From Roseburia_C sp031555935 (GTDB lineage: Bacteria > Bacillota > Clostridia > Lachnospirales > Lachnospiraceae): a stretch of 64,000 nt of DNA. The position numbers and the translations under genes were made by a program. The stretch is from positions 62,001 through 126,000 of the forward strand of contig JAVBTX010000022.1 in assembly GCA_031555935.1 (NCBI GenBank). Reading direction: 5' to 3'. Shown piece after piece: positions 47,940 to 57,257 of this stretch. Numbering within the stretch: the first letter of the stretch is position 1; each line of letters begins with the position of its first letter. The notes under the pieces are model-generated. The model did no database searches, was not told the origin of the DNA, and was given only the letters and a program-made list of their open reading frames with translations.

Positions 47940-49124
47940 ATGGACGGAGTATTATCGCAGGAAGAAATAAATGCTTTACTGAATAGTACCAATACTGCAG
48001 GTAATGCCGACGAGGAAGAATTGACTGAATCCGAGAAAGATGCGATTGGTGAAATTGCCAATATCAGCATGGGAACAGCAGCAACGACATTGTTTTCGCT
48101 GGTAAATCGAAAGGTGGAAATATCCACTCCAGTTGTTACCACTGCCACATGGGATGATTTGATGCTGGCATATGAGCGCCCGTGTGTATTTATTCGCATC
48201 GCTTATACGGTAGGCTTAGACGGTAGTAACATCTTAGTATTAAAAGAAAATGATGTTAAAATAATTACTGATTTGATGATGGGGGGAGACGGAACCAATA
48301 CCTCAGGAGAATTAGGAGAGCTTCACTTAAGTGCCATTAGCGAAGCAATGAACCAGATGATGGGTTCATCAGCAACTTCACTTTCTTCGATGCTGAATAA
48401 GACAATTGATATCAGTCCGCCGGAAGCAAATCTCGTTGATATGAAAGAGACTGTGGATGAAAGTCAGATAGATGATTTTCTTGCTGGTAAATTCGTAAAG
48501 ATATCTTTTAAAATGGAAATTGGAGATTTGGTTGACAGTGAAATTATGCAATTGTATCCATGCTCCTTTGCGAAAGAAATGTGTGTTAACATTACGAATG
48601 GAATGTCCGGAGGAGGCGATAGTACACCGGCACCAGAACCACCACCACCACAGCCGCAAGCGGCACCACAGATGGCACCACCACCAATGGAACAGCAGCC
48701 AATGATGGGACAGCAGCCAATGATGGGGCAACCGATGATGGGACAGCCAATGATGCAACCAATGATGGGGCAACCGATGATGGGGCAGCCAATGATGGAT
48801 ATGTCGCAGATGTATATGAACCAGCCACAGGTAAATGTCCAGCCCGCACAGTTTTCAGCGTTTGCCGGTGATATGGGCGGTGCTTTCCAAAAAGAAAACA
48901 TCGACCTGATTATGGATGTACCATTAGAAGTAACGGTGGAATTAGGAAGAACAAGCAAATCGATTCATGAAATATTGGATTTTGGTCCAGGTACCATTAT
49001 TGAATTGAATAAAATTGCTGGTGAACCGATAGATATATTAGTAAATGGAAAATACGTAGCCAAAGGCGAAGTAGTTGTTATTGAAGAAAGTTTCGGTGTA
49101 AGAATAACCGAAATTGTTAAATAA
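47940..49124 (+). CDS. fliY: Motor switch phosphatase FliY (CheC-like plus FliN domain)
   Basis: A 394-residue protein. It begins with a second CheY-P-binding helix ('LSQEEINALLNS'). A CheC-type phosphatase domain follows with both active-site E-x-x-N motifs ('DAIGEIANISMG' and 'AISEAMNQMMG'). After a Pro/Met/Gln linker with seven PMM repeats (about residues 225-300) the C-terminus is a FliN/SpoA domain ('DVPLEVTVELGRTSKSIHEI'). FliY removes phosphate from CheY-P at the switch and completes the C ring. Confidence 0.94.
   Translation: MDGVLSQEEINALLNSTNTAGNADEEELTESEKDAIGEIANISMGTAATTLFSLVNRKVEISTPVVTTATWDDLMLAYERPCVFIRIAYTVGLDGSNILVLKENDVKIITDLMMGGDGTNTSGELGELHLSAISEAMNQMMGSSATSLSSMLNKTIDISPPEANLVDMKETVDESQIDDFLAGKFVKISFKMEIGDLVDSEIMQLYPCSFAKEMCVNITNGMSGGGDSTPAPEPPPPQPQAAPQMAPPPMEQQPMMGQQPMMGQPMMGQPMMQPMMGQPMMGQPMMDMSQMYMNQPQVNVQPAQFSAFAGDMGGAFQKENIDLIMDVPLEVTVELGRTSKSIHEILDFGPGTIIELNKIAGEPIDILVNGKYVAKGEVVVIEESFGVRITEIVK
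48690..48800 (+). repeat. QPMMG-coding tandem repeats in the fliY linker
   Basis: About seven imperfect copies of a 12-15 base unit (CAGCCAATGATGGGA) give a Met/Pro/Gln-rich flexible linker between the phosphatase and FliN domains. Copy number may vary among strains. Confidence 0.75.
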
Positions 49125-49157
49125 ATACAAAAACAATAAATGATGAGGAGATTAGAT

Positions 49158-49520
49158 ATGGCAAAAAATATTTTAATTTGTGATGATGCAGCTTTTATGA
49201 GAATGATGATTAAAGACATTCTGACCAAGAATGGTTACAACATTGCTGGTGAGGCTGAGAATGGATTGAAGGCTATCGAAAAGTATAATGAAACAAAACC
49301 AGATTTGGTCTTAATGGACATTACGATGCCAGAATTAGATGGAATTCAAGCATTAAAGAAAATTCGCGAAGCAGATGCCAATGCAACAGTTATTATGTGT
49401 TCCGCAATGGGACAGCAGGCAATGGTTATTGAAGCCATTCAGTCAGGTGCAAAAGACTTTATCGTAAAGCCGTTCCAGGCAGAGCGTGTCCTAGAAGCGG
49501 TGAAAAAAGTAGTTGGTTAA
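49158..49520 (+). CDS. cheY: Chemotaxis response regulator CheY
   Basis: A 120-residue single receiver domain. Acidic pocket 'LICDDAAFMR', phosphoacceptor Asp in 'DLVLMDITMPELDG', signalling Ser in 'IMCSAMG' (Ser in place of the more common Thr), and Lys in 'DFIVKPF'. ATG 49158 is used for the SD 'gaggag'. It lies between the switch and export genes, as in other Firmicutes fla/che operons, and is the ligand of FliM and FliY. Confidence 0.95.
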   Translation: MAKNILICDDAAFMRMMIKDILTKNGYNIAGEAENGLKAIEKYNETKPDLVLMDITMPELDGIQALKKIREADANATVIMCSAMGQQAMVIEAIQSGAKDFIVKPFQAERVLEAVKKVVG

Positions 49521-49521
49521 T

Positions 49522-49908
49522 ATGATATTACTATATTCAGACACTTCAAGTTGGAAAAGTATCTGGCAGCTAGTGAGCGTTATCATAGTTTTTTTAATTG
49601 TGTTAGGCTTGACGTATCTTTCGACGAAATGGATTGCCGGATATCAAAAAGGACAAAGTGCCAATAAAAATCTGCAAATTATTGAGACTCTAAGGCTTAC
49701 AAATAATAAGTACATACAAATTATCGAAGCTGGCGAGGAATATCTGGTAATTGCCATTGGTAAGGACGAGGTTCATTTTCTGACAAAATTAACCAGAGAG
49801 CAGATGAAGGTTTTGCCGGAGGAAATGTTATCTTCTGGAACCAAGGATATTGGCGAAAGTTTTCAGGAGATACTTGAAAAAATAAAAGGGCGTATGCCGA
49901 AAAAGTAG
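49522..49908 (+). CDS. fliO: Flagellar export protein FliO
   Basis: A 128-residue protein with one TM segment near residues 14-33 ('QLVSVIIVFLIVLGLTYL') and a cytoplasmic C-terminus with the FliO-like 'IIETLRLTNNKYIQIIEAGE' strand pattern. FliO helps FliP assemble into the export gate. ATG 49522 directly follows the cheY stop; an in-frame TTG at 49513 overlaps cheY and is the alternative. Confidence 0.85.
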   Translation: MILLYSDTSSWKSIWQLVSVIIVFLIVLGLTYLSTKWIAGYQKGQSANKNLQIIETLRLTNNKYIQIIEAGEEYLVIAIGKDEVHFLTKLTREQMKVLPEEMLSSGTKDIGESFQEILEKIKGRMPKK

Positions 49909-49933
49909 GCATGCCGATTAAGTGGGCACAAAA

Positions 49934-50800
49934 ATGAGTATAAAGAAAAAATATTGTATAATTTCATTTGTTTTTGGAGTGTTTGTCCTAGCATTGGCGT
50001 TAACAGCATGGCCAGAAACGGTTCGAGCAACGGCAAATGATGCTTTTGAAACACCATCGGGTGATGACATTGCGAATGACTTGCAGAGCAATCCGGATGG
50101 CGGCGGTGTAGTTGATGCCACAACAGACATTAACAATGGCTTGTCAATTACCTATAACAATGAGGAAGGAACATTATCAGGACCAATTAAAGTATTACTT
50201 GTGTTAACGGTAATCTCGTTAGCACCGTCTATTCTGATTATGATGACCTCATTTACAAAAGTGATTATTTGTCTGCATTTTGTGCGGGCGGCTGTTGGAA
50301 CACAGACGGTACCGCCGAATCAAGTAATGGTAGGATTGGCATTGTTTTTGACGTTATTTGTAATGATGCCAGTGTTTACACAGATTAATGAGACTGCAAT
50401 TCAACCATTAGACCGCGCTGAAATTACGCAGGAAGAAGCTTTGGAGATTGGTATGGAGCCACTGCGAGATTTTATGTTTAAAAATACGCAGGAAGACGAT
50501 ATCAAAATGTTTAGTGATATTCAAAACATCACTTATGACAGTAATGATATGGATACAGTTACAACAACAACCTTGATACCAAGCTTTATTTTGAGTCAGT
50601 TGCGAGAGGCATTTATTATTGGCTTTTTGATTTATATTCCATTTATCGTAATTGATATGGTTGTTTCATCGGTGCTGATGTCAATGGGTATGATGATGTT
50701 ACCGCCAACTACAATATCCCTGCCATTTAAACTATTGTTATTTATTCTCGTAGATGGATGGGAACTAGTCATTAAAAATATATTACAGACAATTAATTAG
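49934..50800 (+). CDS. fliP: Flagellar export gate protein FliP
   Basis: A 288-residue protein with an N-terminal signal peptide-like segment (residues ~5-28), a ~45-residue polar stretch, and then four membrane segments. Family motifs: 'SLAPSILIMMTSFTKVIICL', 'QTVPPNQVMVGLALFLTLFV' and 'MGMMMLPPTTISLPFKLLLF'. FliP with FliQ and FliR forms the export channel. ATG 49934 fits best; a GTG at 49922 is also in frame. Confidence 0.95.
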   Translation: MSIKKKYCIISFVFGVFVLALALTAWPETVRATANDAFETPSGDDIANDLQSNPDGGGVVDATTDINNGLSITYNNEEGTLSGPIKVLLVLTVISLAPSILIMMTSFTKVIICLHFVRAAVGTQTVPPNQVMVGLALFLTLFVMMPVFTQINETAIQPLDRAEITQEEALEIGMEPLRDFMFKNTQEDDIKMFSDIQNITYDSNDMDTVTTTTLIPSFILSQLREAFIIGFLIYIPFIVIDMVVSSVLMSMGMMMLPPTTISLPFKLLLFILVDGWELVIKNILQTIN

Positions 50801-50809
50801 AGGTGGAAG

Positions 50810-50863
50810 GTTGAACAAAAATGCGTGTTCAACTACTGATTTCAGTGCGCGCCGTAACGCGCA
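50810..50863 (+). promoter_or_regulatory. Two hairpins in the fliP-fliQ interval
   Basis: GTTGAACA (50810-50817) pairs with TGTTCAAC (50826-50833), and TGCGCG (50846-50851) with CGCGCA (50858-50863). They lie between fliP and the usual fliQ start and could control fliQ translation, or lie in a longer fliQ that starts at 50821. Confidence 0.45.
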
Positions 50864-50877
50864 GAATAGGTATAAAT

Positions 50878-51147
50878 ATGAGTCAGGGCGAGGTTTTAGA
50901 TATCGCGAGAAGTGCGATTTACAATATCATAATGGTTTCGGCACCACCGCTGATAATATCTTTGGTAGTGGGATTGATTGTAAGTATCTTTCAGACGGTG
51001 ACCTCAATACAGGAACAGACATTGACGTTTGTTCCGAAAATACTAGCAGTTTTTCTGGGAATCATGATTTTTGGTTCTTGGATGTTAGATACGATGAAAG
51101 ATTTTATGATAAACTTGTGGTCTAACTTTGCAGTTTATGTAAGGTAA
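50878..51147 (+). CDS. fliQ: Flagellar export gate protein FliQ
   Basis: An 89-residue, two-TM protein, the normal length of FliQ ('IIMVSAPPLIISLVVGLIVS' and 'FVPKILAVFLGIMIFGSWML'). 'TSIQEQTLTFVPK' is the family signature. ATG 50878 is the family-consistent start, but the best SD ('ggtggaagg') serves an in-frame ATG at 50821, which would add 19 basic residues. FliQ lines the flagellar type III export channel. Confidence 0.93.
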   Translation: MSQGEVLDIARSAIYNIIMVSAPPLIISLVVGLIVSIFQTVTSIQEQTLTFVPKILAVFLGIMIFGSWMLDTMKDFMINLWSNFAVYVR

Positions 51148-51152
51148 TAGAC

Positions 51153-51932
51153 ATGGTAAATACTAGTTTTTCATTGGAAATAATAGAACATTTTTTATTG
51201 GTTTTGGTAAGGATATCTGCTTTTGTAGCAGTTGCTCCGTTTTTTAGCCTGCCGAATGTGCCAGCCCGGGTAAAAGTCGGTTTTTCGGTTATGGTAGCGC
51301 TATTGATGAATGGAATCCTTCCCGAAACAACCATAGAGTATGTGGATGTAATAGGATATGCCACAGTTGTAGTCAGGGAAGGAATTACAGGGTTGCTTAT
51401 TGGATTTGCAGCAAACATATGTAATTCCGTTGTTTTATTATCGGGAAATATTATTGATATGAACATGGGGCTCTCGATGGCTACCGAATATGACCCAATT
51501 ACGCAGACGAATTCACCAATTACCGGAAATCTTTATAATTATTTGATTCTGTTGCTATTACTAGGAAGCGGTATGCATCATTATGTAGTGCGGGCGATAT
51601 CGGATTCCTTTATCGTAATTCCGGTTGGTCAGCAGCTTTTTAAATGGGACAGCCTGATGAGTTCAATGGTGAAATATATGGGTGATTCAATGGTGATTGG
51701 TTTTCGGATTGCCTTGCCGGTATTTGCTTGTATCATGATCTTAAACTGTGTCCTTGGCATTATGTCGAAAGTGGCACCACAAATGAATATGTTTGCAGTA
51801 GGCATGCAGCTGAAAATTATGGTAGGCCTAGTGATTGTGTATTTAACAATGCAATTGTTGCCGTATGTTTCCGATTTTGTATTTAGAATGATGAAACAGA
51901 TGATGAAATTAATGGTAAAAGGACTGTATTAG
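51153..51932 (+). CDS. fliR: Flagellar export gate protein FliR
   Basis: A 259-residue protein with six hydrophobic segments. 'NMGLSMATEYDPITQTNSPI' and 'LPVFACIMILNCVLGIMSKV' are characteristic of FliR. It completes the FliPQR channel and contacts FlhB. SD 'aaggtaa' before ATG 51153; the flhB TTG follows 1 base after the stop. Confidence 0.94.
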   Translation: MVNTSFSLEIIEHFLLVLVRISAFVAVAPFFSLPNVPARVKVGFSVMVALLMNGILPETTIEYVDVIGYATVVVREGITGLLIGFAANICNSVVLLSGNIIDMNMGLSMATEYDPITQTNSPITGNLYNYLILLLLLGSGMHHYVVRAISDSFIVIPVGQQLFKWDSLMSSMVKYMGDSMVIGFRIALPVFACIMILNCVLGIMSKVAPQMNMFAVGMQLKIMVGLVIVYLTMQLLPYVSDFVFRMMKQMMKLMVKGLY

Positions 51933-51933
51933 C

Positions 51934-53058
51934 TTGGAAGAAAATAAGATCCTATTGATATATAATCTGCAATGGTTTGCCGATGAGGGTGGAGACAAAA
52001 CCGAACCGGCGACCACGAAGAAATTAGACGAGGCCCGTAAAGAGGGAAAAGTTGCTAAAAGTAAGGAACTTTCATCGGCGGTGGATTTAATCGTATTGTT
52101 TTTGGCACTTAAAATATTTATTCCCTTTGTATCAGGGAAGTTTTTTGAGATATTTTCGGTGATTTATAATAAAATACCGGACGTTGTTTTATATAGTAAT
52201 CAAAGTGGCGGCGCAATGACAACGGAAGTAGCAGATAAGTTGGTTCGTTTGGGACTAACAAATATCATTTTTGCGACGCTCCCGTTTTTACTGATTGGAG
52301 TGGTAATAGCTTTTTTAATTGGTATTCTGCAAGTTGGCTGGAAGGTTACGACTAAGCCAATGGAGCCTAAATTAGATAAATTTAATCCAATTAATGGTTT
52401 CAAACGAATAATTTCCAAAGATTCACTCTTTGAACTTGTCAAATCAATTGTTAAAATAGGATTAATTGCATATGTTGCTTATTCCTACATCAAAGACCAG
52501 TCAGAGAAGTTACTATTTCTTTATGATTTTGAATTGACACAGGCAATTATATTTATTGGAAATATTATCTTAGATGCAGGACTGCGCATTAGTTTGGTAT
52601 ACTTGATTGTAGGCGTGGCGGATTGGATTTATCAAAAATTTAAATTTAATAAAGAAATGAAAATGACCAAGCAGGAAGTAAAGGATGAGTATAAAAATAC
52701 CGAGGGAAATCCAGAAATAAAAGGCCGGCAAAGACAACGGATGCGAGAAGCCAGTCAGCGCCGAATGATGCAGGATGTACCGAAGGCCGATGTCGTCATT
52801 ACCAACCCGACCCATTTAGCAGTGGCGGTGCAATATGACACAAGTGTCGCGAAGGCGCCGGTAGTTTTAGCCAAAGGTGAAGATTACCTGGCGATGAAAA
52901 TCCGTGAGATGGCAAAGGAACATCAGGTCGAAATAATAGAGAATAAACCATTAGCCAGAATGCTATATGCAAATGTTGATGTTGGTGCGGAGATTCCGCC
53001 CGAGTTATATCAGGCAGTAGCAGAAGTGCTGGCAATGTTACAAAAATATAAAAAATAA
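51934..53058 (+). CDS. flhB: Flagellar export switch protein FlhB with Prp-like N-terminal motif
   Basis: A 374-residue protein: N-terminal leader, 'GGDKTEPATTKKLDEARKEG', four TM segments (about 35-210), and the cytoplasmic autocleavage domain with intact N-PTH ('VITNPTHLAVAVQYD'). FlhB switches export from hook to filament proteins after self-cleavage. TTG start at 51934. The first 18 residues contain 'YNLQWFADEGG', closely like the LQFFA cleavage motif of the Prp protease that trims ribosomal protein L27 in Firmicutes; the leader may be removed. Confidence 0.95.
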   Translation: MEENKILLIYNLQWFADEGGDKTEPATTKKLDEARKEGKVAKSKELSSAVDLIVLFLALKIFIPFVSGKFFEIFSVIYNKIPDVVLYSNQSGGAMTTEVADKLVRLGLTNIIFATLPFLLIGVVIAFLIGILQVGWKVTTKPMEPKLDKFNPINGFKRIISKDSLFELVKSIVKIGLIAYVAYSYIKDQSEKLLFLYDFELTQAIIFIGNIILDAGLRISLVYLIVGVADWIYQKFKFNKEMKMTKQEVKDEYKNTEGNPEIKGRQRQRMREASQRRMMQDVPKADVVITNPTHLAVAVQYDTSVAKAPVVLAKGEDYLAMKIREMAKEHQVEIIENKPLARMLYANVDVGAEIPPELYQAVAEVLAMLQKYKK

Positions 53059-53092
53059 AAATTGATACAAAATTAGAAAGGAGGAAATTGGA

Positions 53093-55126
53093 ATGAAAAA
53101 AGCGGATTTTGGGATTGCGATATTTTTGTTGACAGCAATTGTTGTTTTGATTCTTCCAATTCCTTCTATTTTGTTAGATGTTATGTTAGCGATAAATATT
53201 TCCATTTCCATGATAATCTTGTTCAACGCCTTGTTTGTGCAGGAGGTTTTGGAAATGTCATTTTTCCCAACGCTGCTCTTGTTTACCACATTGTTTCGAA
53301 TTTCGTTAAACCTTGCCTCAACCAAATTAATTCTGTTGGAAGGTGACCCGGGAAGTGTCGTAAAAACCTTTGGTGGCTTCGTTGGTGGCAATAACTTAGT
53401 CGTTGGTGCAATTGTATTTATCGTTTTGATAATGGTTCAGTTTATTGTTATTAACAAAGGTTCTGAACGTGTATCCGAAGTAACTGCAAGATTTACGTTA
53501 GATGCGATGCCAGGTAAGCAGATGGCAATTGATGCCGACTTGAATACTGGCGCGATTACAGAAAAAGAGGCCCGTGAACGTCGGCAGAAAATACAAGAAG
53601 AAGCTGGCTTCTTCGGTTCCATGGATGGTGCGACGAAGTACGTTAAGGGAGATGCTACCGCAGGTTTGATTATTACCGTGATTAACCTTGTCGGTGGAAC
53701 GATTATTGGTAATATGTCATTGGGCTTTTCGATCCAAGAGTCAATTGCTCATTTTGGCATACTAACCATTGGTGATGGTCTGGTTAGCCAGATTCCATCC
53801 TTGTTGATTTCCTTGGCAACAGGTATTTTGGTAACCAAAGCATCCAAGGATGCCGATTTTGGAACGATACTGGTACAACAGCTATTTGGTATTCCTAAAG
53901 TGCTTTATATTGTTGGGGCTGGTATGACCTTCCTTGGCATTGTCACCCCATTACCGTGGTATTTATTTTGTTCGCTCGGCGTGATGTTTATTGTATGCGG
54001 TCGGATGATTGATCGGAATGTATCTGAGGCAGCCATCGAGGAAGAGGCCAGTGAAGAAGAAAACGCGGCAGAAGAAATCCGTAAGCCGGAAAATGTTGTA
54101 TCCTTATTGCAGGTTGACCCAATTGAATTGGAATTTGGTTATGGAATTATTCCGCTGGCAGATGTAAATCAGGGCGGTGACTTGCTAGACCGTGTCGTAA
54201 TGATTCGAAGACAGGTGGCTTTGGAATTGGGAACGGTTGTGCCAATTATTCGTTTACGCGATAATATCCAGCTCAATCCGAACCAATACATTATTAAGAT
54301 AAAAGGAATCCAGGTGACCGAAGGTGAGATTCTGTTCGACCATTATATGGCGATGAATCCAGGTTATGTAGAGGAAGAAATCACAGGTATTCCGACCTTT
54401 GAACCATCCTTCCATTTGCCGGCTATTTGGATTACCGAGGGTCAGCGGGAGCGTGCAGAAAGCTTGGGCTATACTGTAGTAGACCCGCCATCCATTATTG
54501 CGACGCATTTAACCGAAGTTATCAGACAGCATATTGCTGAGCTGTTGACCAGACAAGATGTGTCGAACCTTATCACCAACGTAAAAGAGAATCATCCAGC
54601 ATTAATCGACGAGTTAACGCCGAAATTGCTTGGAATTGGTGAGATTCAAAAAGTTTTGCAAAATCTTTTGCAGGAAGGAATCTCAATTCGCGACTTGCTG
54701 ACAGTCTTTGAGACACTGGCAGACCATGCCAGCACAACGAGAGATACCGATGTATTAACAGAGTATGCGCGGCAAAGCTTGAAGCGGGCGATTTCCAATA
54801 AATATTTTGCAACCAATGAGACCACGAGTGTAGTAACCCTTGACCCGCGTGTGGAGCAGGATATTATGGGCTCAGTAAAACAGACTGAGCAAGGGGCTTA
54901 TCTGACCTTAGACCCAGAGAAGACAAAAGCGATTATTAGCTCCGTGGAAAATGAAATTGCCAAACTTGAAAATATCGGCAAAAATCCGATTGTAATAACT
55001 TCTCCAATTGTGAGAATGTACTTTAAAAAATTGACCGAAGATTATTTTAAGGACTTGATTGTGGTATCTTATAACGAAGTGGAATCAAACGTAGAACTGC
55101 AATCGGTGGGGATGGTGACAGAATAA
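53093..55126 (+). CDS. flhA: Flagellar export gate protein FlhA
   Basis: A 677-residue protein with eight membrane segments in the first ~330 residues and a large cytoplasmic ring domain that docks chaperone-substrate complexes. FHIPEP-type motifs are intact ('FPTLLLFTTLFRISLNLAST', 'RFTLDAMPGKQMAIDADLNT'). SD 'aaaggagg' before ATG 53093. Normal length; the flhF ATG follows the stop directly. Confidence 0.96.
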   Translation: MKKADFGIAIFLLTAIVVLILPIPSILLDVMLAINISISMIILFNALFVQEVLEMSFFPTLLLFTTLFRISLNLASTKLILLEGDPGSVVKTFGGFVGGNNLVVGAIVFIVLIMVQFIVINKGSERVSEVTARFTLDAMPGKQMAIDADLNTGAITEKEARERRQKIQEEAGFFGSMDGATKYVKGDATAGLIITVINLVGGTIIGNMSLGFSIQESIAHFGILTIGDGLVSQIPSLLISLATGILVTKASKDADFGTILVQQLFGIPKVLYIVGAGMTFLGIVTPLPWYLFCSLGVMFIVCGRMIDRNVSEAAIEEEASEEENAAEEIRKPENVVSLLQVDPIELEFGYGIIPLADVNQGGDLLDRVVMIRRQVALELGTVVPIIRLRDNIQLNPNQYIIKIKGIQVTEGEILFDHYMAMNPGYVEEEITGIPTFEPSFHLPAIWITEGQRERAESLGYTVVDPPSIIATHLTEVIRQHIAELLTRQDVSNLITNVKENHPALIDELTPKLLGIGEIQKVLQNLLQEGISIRDLLTVFETLADHASTTRDTDVLTEYARQSLKRAISNKYFATNETTSVVTLDPRVEQDIMGSVKQTEQGAYLTLDPEKTKAIISSVENEIAKLENIGKNPIVITSPIVRMYFKKLTEDYFKDLIVVSYNEVESNVELQSVGMVTE

Positions 55127-56365
55127 ATGACAATCAATAAATTTCAGGGAAAGACACAAGAAGAAGCCATTGATAAAGCCAAGAAAGAAATGGGCATCAA
55201 TGTTGTTATTATGAATGTAAAAGAAGTAAAGCCGAAGGGACTGCTCAGCGCATTTAAGAGCGCAAGTTTTGAGGTGACAGCGGCGATGGAAGAAAAGGAA
55301 CAGTTCGTCAATCCGCTTTCTGCCTTGAAGGTACCACTTAAAATGCATGATAGCGTTAGCTATGTGGCAGATGATTCTATTGATATTCCATTACAAAAAC
55401 GTGAAGAGACGATTCCGCCCCCAAAAGTAAGGCGCGAAGAGCCAGTGCAAGCGGTGCAGACATCGTCAAAGGAATTAGAAGAGAAGCTTGAAAATTTACA
55501 AAGTATGCTGGAACGAAGTCAAGCATCGCAGTCAATGGATGGGGCAAGTGAGAAGCAAGCCGATCAGTCAGATGGTTTTCGCTGCATGAAAATGATATAT
55601 GAAATATTGCTGGAAAATGAAGTAAATGAGAAATATGTAAATCAGATTATGGATGACGTAGAAAAAATAACGCGAAGCAGTTATAATATGGATATCATCC
55701 TTTCCAGTATCTATCAGAAAATGATTCTGAAGTTTGGGCAGGCAAAAAAAATAGAATTATCAAATGGCCAGCCTAAAATCGTATTTTTTATTGGTCCAAC
55801 CGGGGTCGGAAAGACGACGACAATTGCCAAGATTGCATCGCGGTATAAATTAGATATGGGCAAGAAGGTTGCGTTTTTAACAGCGGATACGTATCGAATT
55901 GCGGCAGCCGAGCAGCTCCGTACCTATGCAAATATATTGGACACACCACTTACCATCATCTATTCTGCTGAGGAAATGAATGCAGCCATTGAACGTGTGA
56001 ATGACTATGATTTGGTGCTGGTCGATACAGCCGGTTTTTCGCATAAGAGTGATGCGAGAAGAAGTGATATCAAGCACCTCGTTGAGAGTGTTGATGAAAA
56101 ATATGAAAAAGAAGTATATCTGGTAATCAGTGCGACAACAAAATATAAAGATTTGAAAGATATTACAGATATTTATCATGAAATCGCTGATTATAAAATA
56201 ATATTTACAAAATTAGATGAAACCACGACCTATGGAAATATATTAAACATTCGTCTCTATTCCGGGGCGGAACTATCTTATACAACGAATGGACAGAATG
56301 TACCAGATGATATCGAACTGTTTGATTCGCAAATGGTAGTGAAACAGTTGTTGGGAGGCAAGTAA
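55127..56365 (+). CDS. flhF: Flagellar SRP-like GTPase FlhF
   Basis: A 412-residue SRP-family GTPase that sets flagellar site and number. A basic N-terminal domain (1-120) precedes the N and G domains with 'GPTGVGKTTTIAKIA' (G1), 'LVDTAGFSHKS' (G3) and 'FTKLDETTTYG' (G4). It starts 0 bases after flhA and is followed by flhG, its activating partner. Confidence 0.95.
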   Translation: MTINKFQGKTQEEAIDKAKKEMGINVVIMNVKEVKPKGLLSAFKSASFEVTAAMEEKEQFVNPLSALKVPLKMHDSVSYVADDSIDIPLQKREETIPPPKVRREEPVQAVQTSSKELEEKLENLQSMLERSQASQSMDGASEKQADQSDGFRCMKMIYEILLENEVNEKYVNQIMDDVEKITRSSYNMDIILSSIYQKMILKFGQAKKIELSNGQPKIVFFIGPTGVGKTTTIAKIASRYKLDMGKKVAFLTADTYRIAAAEQLRTYANILDTPLTIIYSAEEMNAAIERVNDYDLVLVDTAGFSHKSDARRSDIKHLVESVDEKYEKEVYLVISATTKYKDLKDITDIYHEIADYKIIFTKLDETTTYGNILNIRLYSGAELSYTTNGQNVPDDIELFDSQMVVKQLLGGK

Positions 56366-56368
56366 TAG

Positions 56369-57241
56369 ATGGATCAAGCAGAACAGCTGAGAAATGTAAT
56401 CAAACTAAAAAATCAAAAAGTAGCTCCCAAGGCGAGAGTAATAACCATTACCAGCGGAAAAGGGGGCGTGGGAAAGTCAAATGTTGCTGTAAACATGGCG
56501 ATTCAGATGCAAAAAATGGGCAAACGGGTGATAATCTTTGATGCGGACTTAGGTCTTGCGAATGTTGAGGTTATGTTTGGAGCCATTCCGAAATACAATT
56601 TGAGTGATTTGATTTATCGCGGCAAAAGCATCCGGGAAATTATTACTCCGGGACCGATGGATATTGGTTTTATATCGGGCGGCTCAGGAATTATTGGACT
56701 GAACAATTTGTCCAAGGACCAAATTGTTTATCTGGTGCATAACCTAGGTGAATTAGATGAATTAGCTGACGTAGTGTTGATTGATACCGGTGCGGGAATT
56801 GCTGACAGCGTATTGGAATTTGTCATCGCTAGTCCAGAGGTGCTGTTAGTGTCAACACCAGAGCCGAGTTCACTGACCGATTCATACTCATTGCTAAAGG
56901 CGTTGCATCGCAATCCTAATTTTCTGCGAAATGGAACGCGGATTAATGTGGTTGCCAACAAGGTGACCTCCATTGAAGATGGGCAGGCCGTTTTTGATAA
57001 ATTAAATTCGGTCGTATCACAGTTTTTGAATGGAAATATCAATTATTTGGGAATGATACCGCAAGATACAATATTGGAAAAAGCAGTGCGGCAACAGAAA
57101 ACGGTATCGCTTAGTTCACCAAATGCAAAATCAGCAAAGGCATTTGAAATATTGGCATCCAATTTGCTGAATGACAGACATGAACAATATATGATGAGAA
57201 GCGGTGTTGCACAGCTCTTTTCAAATTTAATGAATAAATAA
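56369..57241 (+). CDS. flhG: MinD-like ATPase FlhG (YlxH)
   Basis: A 290-residue ParA/MinD-type ATPase. Deviant Walker A 'SGKGGVGKSNVAVNMA', Walker B 'VIIFDADLGLANVE', and a C-terminal amphipathic stretch for membrane contact. The N-terminal 'QAEQLRNVIKLKN' is the FlhF-activating helix (DQAxxLR motif). It counters FlhF and limits flagella number. Confidence 0.95.
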   Translation: MDQAEQLRNVIKLKNQKVAPKARVITITSGKGGVGKSNVAVNMAIQMQKMGKRVIIFDADLGLANVEVMFGAIPKYNLSDLIYRGKSIREIITPGPMDIGFISGGSGIIGLNNLSKDQIVYLVHNLGELDELADVVLIDTGAGIADSVLEFVIASPEVLLVSTPEPSSLTDSYSLLKALHRNPNFLRNGTRINVVANKVTSIEDGQAVFDKLNSVVSQFLNGNINYLGMIPQDTILEKAVRQQKTVSLSSPNAKSAKAFEILASNLLNDRHEQYMMRSGVAQLFSNLMNK

Positions 57242-57257
57242 ATGACAGGTGGTGCAT

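Noticed and set aside
48464..48958. Minus-strand Cys/Gly/Ile repeat protein of 164 codons
   Set aside because: Produced by the antisense of the QPMMG repeats of fliY; not an independent gene.
50811..51125. Alternative 104-codon frame over fliQ
   Set aside because: Out of frame with the clearly conserved FliQ, with SD directly abutting its TTG start; low-complexity, not protein-like.
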